Assembly (NCBI GenBank): GCA_012511525.1
Contig: JAAZFW010000018.1
Location: forward strand, 1-5,533
Direction of reading: 5' to 3'
DNA: 5,533 bases
DNA from: Clostridiaceae bacterium
GTDB taxonomy: Bacteria > Bacillota > Clostridia > Saccharofermentanales > UBA5734
This document shows, piece by piece, positions 1 through 5,533 of this stretch. The position numbers and the translations under genes are program-made. Below the pieces are notes generated by a model that worked only from the letters and a program-made list of their open reading frames with translations, did not search any database and was not told the DNA's origin. The first letter of the stretch is position 1, and each line of letters starts with the position of its first letter.

Positions 1-2732
1 ACCCGACCGGCTGCTACCGAAAGACCTTCACCGTGCCAGACGAATACCTGGACGGGGATCTTTTCATCCGCTTTGACGGCGTGGAGACCGCCTTTTACGT
101 CTGGATCAACGGCCAGATGGTTGGCTACGCCGAGGATTCCAAGCTGCCGGTCGAATTCGAAATCAGCCGTTTTGTCCGGGCCGGCGAAAACCTTTTGGCC
201 CTGCAGGTGATGCGTTTCGCGACCGGCATCTGGTTCGAGGACCAGGACTACTGGCACCTGTCCGGCATCTACCGGCATGTCTGGCTGATCGCCAAGCCGA
301 GGCTGCACATCGCGGATTACCAGATCGTCGCCGAACCGGATTTGCCGGGTACAGGCGGGCACTTTTCAGCCGACGTGATGGTCTCGCGCCAGCCCGGCTA
401 CGCCGAATGCCGCGTCAGGGCCAGCCTTTTCGATCCCGAAGGCCAGCTGCTGGGCGAAACGGAAAGCGCCGTGATGGCCCGGGCGCAGTATACGACCCGA
501 GAACAGCCCACCGCGGGCGCCGCGCGGATCCGGATCGAACTTGGCCAGGTCCGGCTCTGGACGCCGGAAACCCCGATCCTGTATACGGCGGTCTTTACGC
601 TGCTTGGCGGTGACGGTGAGGCGATCGACCACGAATCCTGCCGCGTCGGGTTCAAGAAGATTGAGATCCGGCACGGCGTCGTGCTGCTCAACGGCAAGCG
701 CCTGCGGGTCTGCGGCGTCAACCGCCACGAGCACGGCCCGGCCGGCCGCGCGGTGGACCTCGCGCACATGCGCGAGGAAATCCGCCAGATGAAGCGGATG
801 CATATCAACGCCGTACGTACCTGCCATTACCCGGATTGCCCGGAATGGTACGAGCTGTGCGACGAACTGGGCCTCCTTTTGGTGTGCGAATGCAACCTGG
901 AGACCCACGGCGTCTTCGGGCAGCTGTCGCACGATCCCGAGTATGCCCTGCACTACCTGGATCGCGCGACCCGCATGGTGCGCACCTACAAGAATCACGT
1001 GTCCATCTACGCCTGGTCGCTGGGCAACGAAAGCGGTTTCGGACCAAACCACGCCGCCATGACGGGCTTCATCAAGGAATACGACAAGACACGCCTGTGC
1101 CAGTATGAGAGCGGCAGCCCGGGCAAGAACATCTCCGACGTCCGCGGCGACATGTACGCCCCGATCGAACGCATTCTGGAGATGCTGGCGGATCCGGTCG
1201 ACGACCGGCCGATCATCCTGGTCGAATATCTCTACCAGATCTGCAACAGCGGCGGCGGGCTCACGCAGTTCCGCGACCTGCTCGAACGCTACCCCCGTTT
1301 CCAGGGCGGCTTTGTCTGGGATTGGCAGGACAAGAGCCTGCTGGCCAAAACGGCGGACGGCCAGCCGTACTGGGCGTATGGCGGCGATTTTAAAGAATCC
1401 TTCACCGACCCGGAAGTGCCGCTGTTCATGACCAACAACGGTATCGTGCTGCCCGATCTGACCTGGAAACCGGTGGCTCGGGAGATCCAGGCCGTCTATG
1501 CGCCGATCTGGCTGGAAGCGCGCAGGGACAGCAGCGCACGCGGTTCTGCGCGTGATCCGGAACGGTTCGTATTGAAGAACCGCAGCCAGACCATGAGCAC
1601 GGCCGATCTGCAGGCAGAAGCGGTGCTGCGCGAAAATGGCGTGGCCGTCATCCGGCAGGATGTCGCGCTGCCGGTCCTGGCCCCCGGCGAAACGGCCGAA
1701 TGGGTCTGCCGGCTGCCGCACATCAAAAAACCGGGCTGCAGCTACCACCTGGAGATCAATTTGTTCCTGAAAGACAAGCCCTGGTACCGGGAGGACGGCG
1801 ATGTCTTCTCCTTCATCCAGACCGAGCTGCCGGCAGGACCGCCCGCCGAACCCGTGCCCGGCCCTGCCGAACCGGTCCAGGAGACAGACGGCGACAGGAT
1901 CGTACTGCGGGCCGGTTCCATGATGGTGACGCTGGATCGCGCCACAGGGCAGCTGCTTGGCCTGGAGCAAAACGGAGTTTGCCTGATCCGGGGCGCCATC
2001 CCGGCATTTTCCCGCCCGCCGACCGGCCAGGACTGCCAGGAAGGGTGGGGCTGGTACGCGCAAACGCACGTGTTTCATGAGCTGACGATCGCGGTTCGGG
2101 ATGTCCAGTTGACCTTGTCGGACCGCCTGGCCGTGGTCCGTTTCCTGCTGCTGGCAGCACCGCGGGCCGCCCAGACCATCCCGGTCAGCCTGACCTACCG
2201 GTTCGACGCGGCCGGGCTGACGATCGAATCGAACGCGCTCGTGCCGGATTTCTATGAAATGGTTCCGCGGGCCGGCCTGTGCTTTCAACTGGACGGTGCA
2301 CGCCAACAATTGCATTATTTTGGGTACGGCCCCTGGGAATGCTACCCGGACCGGATGGCCTGTGTCAGGCTGGGCCGGTTCGACAGCACGGTCGCCAGGG
2401 AACACTTTCCGTTTAATCCGCCCTCGGAAAACGGCGGCCACGAGAAGACGCGCTGGCTGGAGCTGGCCGACGTCGATGGCCGGGGCGTTCGCATCTCGGG
2501 ACAGGCCCCGTTTCATTTCGACGCCCGCTTACATGACGTAGCCGCCTACTGGCAGGCGCGGCATGAGCACGAACTGGCGCCGTCGGACACGATCACGCTG
2601 CACATCGACAGCGTTCACGCGCCGATCGGATCGAACATGGCCTGGTCGACCGTGATCGATCCCAGGGAGATGCCGGGCGGCGGCAGCTATTTCCAAAGCG
2701 TGCGCATCGAGCCGCTGGGAGAGGAGCGATGA
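1..2732 (+). CDS. lacZ: GH2 beta-galactosidase, LacZ-type (5'-truncated by window edge)
   Basis: Predicted retaining glycosidase that releases beta-linked galactose, or a related sugar, from glycosides; no signal peptide can be judged because the N-terminus is outside the window. The frame is open from the first full codon (nt 3, PTGCY, matching E. coli LacZ near residue 119), so the GTG at nt 33 is internal and about 115-120 residues are missing. Counting nt 3 as residue 1, the domains are jelly-roll 1-100, Ig-like about 101-222, TIM barrel about 223-508, a second Ig-like domain about 515-612, and the C-terminal small-chain domain about 630-909. Conserved residues are Asp80 (Na site), His242 in NRHEH, His275, Glu300 and His302 in NLETHG (Mg site), acid/base Glu343 in GNESG, Tyr385, nucleophile Glu408, Trp439 in FVWDW, and Trp881. 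Oddities: the block after the nucleophile is LYQIC instead of AHAMG (His to Tyr at 411), and there is an Arg/Ser-rich insert at 507-520. It overlaps the next gene by ATGA. Family is certain; lactose as the substrate is not. Confidence 0.93.
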   Translation, partial: PTGCYRKTFTVPDEYLDGDLFIRFDGVETAFYVWINGQMVGYAEDSKLPVEFEISRFVRAGENLLALQVMRFATGIWFEDQDYWHLSGIYRHVWLIAKPRLHIADYQIVAEPDLPGTGGHFSADVMVSRQPGYAECRVRASLFDPEGQLLGETESAVMARAQYTTREQPTAGAARIRIELGQVRLWTPETPILYTAVFTLLGGDGEAIDHESCRVGFKKIEIRHGVVLLNGKRLRVCGVNRHEHGPAGRAVDLAHMREEIRQMKRMHINAVRTCHYPDCPEWYELCDELGLLLVCECNLETHGVFGQLSHDPEYALHYLDRATRMVRTYKNHVSIYAWSLGNESGFGPNHAAMTGFIKEYDKTRLCQYESGSPGKNISDVRGDMYAPIERILEMLADPVDDRPIILVEYLYQICNSGGGLTQFRDLLERYPRFQGGFVWDWQDKSLLAKTADGQPYWAYGGDFKESFTDPEVPLFMTNNGIVLPDLTWKPVAREIQAVYAPIWLEARRDSSARGSARDPERFVLKNRSQTMSTADLQAEAVLRENGVAVIRQDVALPVLAPGETAEWVCRLPHIKKPGCSYHLEINLFLKDKPWYREDGDVFSFIQTELPAGPPAEPVPGPAEPVQETDGDRIVLRAGSMMVTLDRATGQLLGLEQNGVCLIRGAIPAFSRPPTGQDCQEGWGWYAQTHVFHELTIAVRDVQLTLSDRLAVVRFLLLAAPRAAQTIPVSLTYRFDAAGLTIESNALVPDFYEMVPRAGLCFQLDGARQQLHYFGYGPWECYPDRMACVRLGRFDSTVAREHFPFNPPSENGGHEKTRWLELADVDGRGVRISGQAPFHFDARLHDVAAYWQARHEHELAPSDTITLHIDSVHAPIGSNMAWSTVIDPREMPGGGSYFQSVRIEPLGEER
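758..777. repeat. 8-bp perfect GC-rich inverted repeat inside lacZ
   Basis: CCTCGCGC (758-765) pairs perfectly with GCGCGAGG (770-777) around the 4-base loop ACAT, giving a compact, stable potential mRNA hairpin. It lies in the TIM-barrel coding region (DLAHMREE), with no T tract after it, so it is not an intrinsic terminator. Any role is unproven; in GC-rich coding sequence it may be incidental. Confidence 0.5.
1842..1883 (+). repeat. Tandem 21-bp imperfect repeat encoding a Pro/Glu-rich linker in LacZ
   Basis: Two adjacent 21-base units (1842-1862 and 1863-1883) encode PAEPVPG and PAEPVQE. They sit between the second Ig-like domain and the C-terminal small-chain domain, where a flexible linker is expected. 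The repeat probably arose by local duplication and lengthens the linker; no catalytic role is suggested. Confidence 0.6.
2717..2728 (+). promoter_or_regulatory. Ribosome binding site of the URO-D-like gene, inside the lacZ 3' end
   Basis: The purine run GGGAGAGGAG (2717-2726) lies just before the ATG at 2729. GGGAG ends 7 bases before the start and AGGAG ends 2 bases before it, so the first half is the better spaced. Together with the ATGA overlap (2729-2732), it supports the ATG at 2729 and translational coupling to the upstream hydrolase. Confidence 0.7.
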
Positions 2733-3751
2733 CCCGGAAAGAACGGGTCCTGGCCGCCCTGCGCCACCAGGCGAGCGACAAGGTCCCGCACCATTGCGAT
2801 TTTACCGAGCAGGCCAGGCGCATGATGGCCCCGCATTTTGCAGTGCCAACGTTCGAGGACGACGTGCTGGACAACCACCTCTATTGCGGACAGTACTGGG
2901 GCTGGCCGACCGAACGCGAACCCGGTTCGGAACGGTTCGTCGATGAATACGGCGTCACCTGGAACCGCTCCGGCGCGGACAAGGACATCGGGGTCGTGGA
3001 TCACCCGGTCATCCCTGCTCCGGACATGACCTATTACCGGGAACCGGCCTTTGACGAGGCGCGTTTCCGCCGCGCGGTCGAGCAGGTGTCGGCGCGCGAC
3101 TGCGACCAGTTCAAGGTCTTCGGGATCGGCTTTTCGCTTTTCGAGCGCGCCTGGAGCTACTTGACCTTCGAGGAGGCCCTGTACAACATGGCGGCCGAGC
3201 CGCGCTTCATGCACGAACTTTTCGAGCGCATTTTAGCTTACAACCTGAAGCTGATCGCCATCGTCAACGAGTATCCCCTGGACGCGTTCTATTTCGGCGA
3301 CGACTGGGGCCAGCAGCACGGGACCCTGATGGGACCAGTCCACTGGCAAACGTTCATCAAGCCGCGCCTGGCCCGTATGTACGAGGCGGCACATGACGGC
3401 GGCAAATACGTCATCCAGCATTCTTGCGGCGACATTTCAGCCCTGTTCCCGGACCTGATCGAGATCGGCCTGGATTGCTACCAGACCTTTCAGCCGGAAA
3501 TCTATGATCTGGCCTGGTTCAAGCGCGAATACGGCCGTGACCTGTCCGTCTGGGGCGGCATATCGACCCAGCAGCTGCTGCCCCGGGCGACGCCTGACCA
3601 GATCCGCGCCGAAACGATCCGCATTTTGCGCACCATGTCAGATGGGGGCGGCTACATCGCATCCCCGACACACGCCGTCACCCCCGACATCCGCTTTGAC
3701 CAAATCATGGCAATGTTCGATGTCTTCCTGAACCAGGAACGGTACCTTTAA
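2729..3751 (+). CDS. Uroporphyrinogen decarboxylase (URO-D)/MtaA-superfamily protein, probable methyltransferase-like
   Basis: A complete 340-residue cytosolic protein of the URO-D TIM-barrel superfamily, which includes haem-pathway HemE and the corrinoid-dependent methyltransferases MtaA and CmuA. It opens with the typical MTRKERVLAAL segment followed by a DKVP turn. It carries DDWG (residues 191-194), then QHSCGD with His231 and Cys233 matching the His-x-Cys zinc motif of MtaA, and near the C-terminus GGGYIASPTHAVTPD with Thr314-His315. The HemE signature around MRQAGR is absent, so haem synthesis is unlikely. In MtaA a third metal ligand is a Cys in this C-terminal loop; by eye His315 occupies the equivalent place. 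It starts at an ATG overlapping the lacZ stop by 4 bases, so the two proteins are probably made together. One rare TTA Leu codon occurs at 3233. The substrate is unknown; methyl transfer or demethylation in sugar metabolism is an inference, and no corrinoid protein is visible nearby. Confidence 0.88.
   Translation: MTRKERVLAALRHQASDKVPHHCDFTEQARRMMAPHFAVPTFEDDVLDNHLYCGQYWGWPTEREPGSERFVDEYGVTWNRSGADKDIGVVDHPVIPAPDMTYYREPAFDEARFRRAVEQVSARDCDQFKVFGIGFSLFERAWSYLTFEEALYNMAAEPRFMHELFERILAYNLKLIAIVNEYPLDAFYFGDDWGQQHGTLMGPVHWQTFIKPRLARMYEAAHDGGKYVIQHSCGDISALFPDLIEIGLDCYQTFQPEIYDLAWFKREYGRDLSVWGGISTQQLLPRATPDQIRAETIRILRTMSDGGGYIASPTHAVTPDIRFDQIMAMFDVFLNQERYL
3725..3739. repeat. Perfect inverted repeat at the junction of the convergent genes
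   Basis: TTCCTG (3725-3730) and CAGGAA (3734-3739) are perfect 6-bp arms around the 3-base loop AAC, just before the URO-D-like stop codon at 3749. A GGTACC palindrome follows at 3741-3746. Only three T residues follow on the plus strand and there is no T tract on the minus strand. It may be a weak two-way terminator, since the minus-strand gene also ends at 3756, or it may be chance within coding sequence for FLNQE. Confidence 0.3.
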
Positions 3752-3755
3752 GCCA

Positions 3756-4697
3756 TCAGGACAGCTGGCCGTGGTCAATCAGCCAGGTGACGGCGGCCTG
3801 GACCGCGTCGAAAGCGCTAAAATGCGGCACGAAGCCCAGCAGATGGCGCGCTTTTTCCATCGAGGCATTGGGTGAGCGGGAGATGTGCTCCAGCGTCGCT
3901 GCCGCGTCGGCTGGTGCGACCGTTTTGGCCCATTCTTCATATGGTATGAACCGGAGCGAGGCTTCCCGGCCGAACCAGGCGGCCATCGCCCGGGCGTAGC
4001 CCGACAAGGTGACGGCAGCCGGTGCGACCGCGTGGAAGCCCTGGCCGAAGCTGGCGCTGCCGATTCGGAGGGATGCCAAAAAGACGCCGGCGACATCCGC
4101 CGCGTGAACCGGGTGGAGCGTTTCCATGCCCAGGTTGGGCAGGACGAGCGGTTGGCCGTGGCGCAGGTCGGAGAAGACCTGCGGATTGAAATTGCCCTGC
4201 GGGTTGATCGGCCGGAAGCCCTCGGCGACGATGTGGCCGGGGTGGACGATCGTGCCGGGAAAACCCGTCTGGGCGAACAGCCGCTGCACGGCGTCGTCCA
4301 TCTTGAGCTTCTCCTGGCCATACTCGCCGGTCGGCGTGCGGCACAGGTGCTCGGGGCAGGGGACGGTTTCGCTTGGCCCGTGCATCCAGATGCTGCCGCA
4401 GACCAGGTAGTGGCCGACCTGTCCGTGCAGGGCTTTGACCAGGCGCAGCATGTCGTCCGCCTTGAAGCAGACCATGTCGATGACCGCATCCGGGCGCAGA
4501 TCGGCGATGCGCTGCGGGAAATCCTCCTGCTTGCGGTCGAGCACGATCTGCTCGATATGCTGCCAGATCCTATCCGGCCGCGGCGGCTGAGTCTGTCCGC
4601 GGCTGACGTTGATGACATCATTGCCGTCGGCGACCAATTGCGGCACCATGTAGGAGCCGACCCGCCCCTTGCCGCCGATGATGACGATGCGTTTCAT
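3756..4697 (-). CDS. Extended short-chain dehydrogenase / NAD(P)-dependent epimerase-dehydratase family protein
   Basis: A complete 313-residue cytosolic Rossmann-fold enzyme of the extended SDR superfamily, related to sugar-nucleotide epimerases and dehydratases. The N-terminus (VIIGGKGRVGS) carries the G-x-x-G-x-x-G nucleotide-binding motif with Gly8, Gly11 and Gly14. The catalytic triad positions are present: Ser102 in CGSIWMHG aligns with Ser124 of E. coli GalE, and Tyr126 and Lys130 form the YxxxK motif (YGQEK). A substrate-domain segment follows, with HPGHIVAEGF at 152-161 and the LHPVHAADVA stretch at 194-203, typical of this family. The ATG at 4697 is supported by a strong ribosome binding site 5 bases upstream and by a 4-base ATGA overlap with the Gfo/Idh-like gene, so the two are probably one operon acting on one sugar or derivative. 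The reaction is not identifiable: sugar-nucleotide epimerase, dehydratase or free-sugar dehydrogenase are all possible. It converges with the URO-D-like gene with 4 bp between stop codons. Confidence 0.88.
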   Translation of the reverse strand: MKRIVIIGGKGRVGSYMVPQLVADGNDVINVSRGQTQPPRPDRIWQHIEQIVLDRKQEDFPQRIADLRPDAVIDMVCFKADDMLRLVKALHGQVGHYLVCGSIWMHGPSETVPCPEHLCRTPTGEYGQEKLKMDDAVQRLFAQTGFPGTIVHPGHIVAEGFRPINPQGNFNPQVFSDLRHGQPLVLPNLGMETLHPVHAADVAGVFLASLRIGSASFGQGFHAVAPAAVTLSGYARAMAAWFGREASLRFIPYEEWAKTVAPADAAATLEHISRSPNASMEKARHLLGFVPHFSAFDAVQAAVTWLIDHGQLS

Positions 4698-5533
4698 AAC
4701 GACCCTCCTTGCAGATGCGCGTACTGCAGCGTAACCGGTGTCCCAGTCTCCGCTGACCTGACCGCGCCGAGACAGGCCTCTACCGTCGAAGCGCCCTCGA
4801 CAGACGAGGTGGTGACATCGCTGCCCTGAAGCAGGCAGCGGGTGAAATCGTCGATCTCGCCGCTGGTGTTGTGGTTGTTCAGGCTGACCGGAAGCAAGAC
4901 GGGAACCGTGTGTGAGGCGGCCAGGTCAAACAGGCCGTCCGCCGCGGCGAAGCCGTCCTTAAAGAGCGTCAGATGCGGCGTGGTGTTGTTGGCGATGATC
5001 GTTCCCTTTGAGCCGTAAAAGACGGAACGCATCGTGTAGCTGCGCTTGCAGCCAATCGAGACAAACACCTTGCCGATCACATCGTCCGGGAACTTGTAGA
5101 TCGCGATGGTGCAGTCGTCGGTCGGCATGTCCCGCAGCATTTTGCGGTTGGCATAGGCGGTCACCTCGGTCGGGTTGCCGGCGATCCAGCGCAGCAGGTC
5201 GACCGCGTGGCAGCCGCCGCCGAGAAACGGGTGCCGCAGGGGGTCGCGCCGCCAGTGGTCGGCCGTCGGTGAACCGACGATCCGGCTGTAATCGTGGGCG
5301 TATTCCGATTCGACGAAAAACAACTCGCCGATCTCACCTTGCTCGATCAGGTCCTTGGCGGCGACGAAACCCGGCGTATAACGGCAGATCTGCCCGATCA
5401 TCAGCCTGGCTTGGCCGGCGCGTTCGGCGGCGATCATGGCCTGGCAGTCGTCGACGGTCAGGGCCATCGGCTTTTCGCACAAGACATGCTTGCCCCGGGT
5501 CAGGGCGGCCACGGTCATCTCCCGATGCAGCTG
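4694..5533 (-). CDS. Gfo/Idh/MocA-family NAD(P)-dependent oxidoreductase (5'-truncated by window edge)
   Basis: Predicted cytosolic sugar or cyclitol dehydrogenase of the glucose-fructose oxidoreductase / inositol dehydrogenase / rhizopine catabolism family. The frame stays open to the window edge, encoding QLHRE before the Met at 5518. That matches the helix before the family EKP motif, so the Met is internal and about 75-90 residues, including the G-x-G-x-x-G nucleotide-binding loop, lie outside. Counting Met 5518 as 1, GKHVLCEKP ends at Pro17 with Lys16 as the conserved cofactor/catalytic lysine. GGGCHAVDLLRW at 100-111 holds the conserved His104 and Asp107. The C-terminal alpha/beta domain follows, ending with the usual acidic helix (SGEIDDF at 219-225) and VEGASTVEA (240-248). 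The Asp four residues before the His in most members is Gly100 here. It overlaps the SDR gene by ATGA (4697-4694), so both are co-expressed. The substrate is unknown. Confidence 0.9.
   Translation of the reverse strand, partial: QLHREMTVAALTRGKHVLCEKPMALTVDDCQAMIAAERAGQARLMIGQICRYTPGFVAAKDLIEQGEIGELFFVESEYAHDYSRIVGSPTADHWRRDPLRHPFLGGGCHAVDLLRWIAGNPTEVTAYANRKMLRDMPTDDCTIAIYKFPDDVIGKVFVSIGCKRSYTMRSVFYGSKGTIIANNTTPHLTLFKDGFAAADGLFDLAASHTVPVLLPVSLNNHNTSGEIDDFTRCLLQGSDVTTSSVEGASTVEACLGAVRSAETGTPVTLQYAHLQGGSL
4703..4710 (-). promoter_or_regulatory. Strong ribosome binding site of the SDR/epimerase gene
   Basis: On the minus strand AAGGAGGG (4710 to 4703) is a near-perfect Shine-Dalgarno sequence with the 5-base spacer TCGTT before the ATG at 4697-4695. 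It lies inside the last codons of the upstream Gfo/Idh-like gene and fixes the start of the SDR gene. Confidence 0.85.

Noticed and set aside
33..35. GTG at nt 33 as the true LacZ start
   Set aside because: The frame is open to the window edge and the upstream codons encode PTGCYRKTFT, conserved in LacZ, so the gene begins outside the window.
366..2516. 716-codon open frame on the minus strand inside lacZ
   Set aside because: Its codons are in exact register with the lacZ codons, so antisense stops arise only from sense TTA, CTA or TCA, which are rare in GC-rich genes. The frame is bounded by the sense TCA at 366 and TTA at 2529, as that explanation predicts. The translation shows no recognisable domain, while lacZ is strongly conserved.
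2687..3214. 175-codon minus-strand open frame opposite the URO-D-like gene
   Set aside because: Same in-register antisense effect; just beyond its 5' end the frame is closed by the sense TTA at 3233. No domain is recognisable.
2729..3751. Calling the second gene HemE (haem synthesis)
   Set aside because: The MRQAGR substrate-binding signature near the N-terminus is absent, and the His-x-Cys motif and genomic context point to the MtaA-like branch.
3783..3801. CCAGG...CCTGG inverted repeat as a terminator of the plus-strand operon
   Set aside because: Arms are only 5 bp with a 9-base loop and no T tract, and it lies within SDR coding sequence.
3885..4829. 314-codon plus-strand open frame opposite the SDR and part of the Gfo/Idh gene
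   Set aside because: It is in register with the SDR codons and runs on by chance into the next gene. The SDR frame has clear motifs and a strong ribosome binding site; this one has neither.
5516..5518. ATG at 5518 (minus) as the true Gfo/Idh start
   Set aside because: Codons before it encode QLHRE, matching the family helix ahead of the EKP motif, and the nucleotide-binding loop would otherwise be missing. The start is off the window.

Overview
This is a GC-rich bacterial window (roughly 60-65% G+C by eye), with tightly packed genes and strong AGGAGG-type ribosome binding sites. Its content resembles accessory carbohydrate-degradation regions of anaerobic or plant/mucin-polysaccharide-degrading bacteria such as Clostridia-type Bacillota, Lentisphaerota/Planctomycetota or Chloroflexota. 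The sequence alone does not separate these, so no taxon is claimed.

Layout: there are four protein genes in two head-to-tail pairs that converge on each other. On the plus strand, a large LacZ-type glycoside hydrolase family 2 gene, cut by the left window edge, runs to nt 2732. It overlaps by an ATGA a complete gene of the uroporphyrinogen-decarboxylase/MtaA superfamily (2729-3751). On the minus strand, a Gfo/Idh/MocA-type oxidoreductase, cut by the right window edge, ends at nt 4694. It overlaps by an ATGA a complete extended short-chain dehydrogenase/epimerase (4697-3756). The two stop codons that face each other are only 4 bp apart. No non-coding stretch exceeds a few bases, and no RNA genes, mobile elements, CRISPR arrays or promoters were found inside the window.

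Working picture (inference): the hydrolase would release a galactose-type sugar from a glycoside, while the two nucleotide-dependent enzymes would oxidise or epimerise a sugar or sugar derivative. The role of the URO-D-like protein is unknown; its Zn-type His-x-Cys motif suggests methyl transfer rather than haem synthesis. The main anomaly is in the hydrolase. The nucleophile Glu is present, but the block after it, normally Ala-His-Ala-Met-Gly, is Leu-Tyr-Gln-Ile-Cys, so the His that in E. coli LacZ contacts the sugar C6 hydroxyl is a Tyr. This suggests a substrate other than plain lactose.
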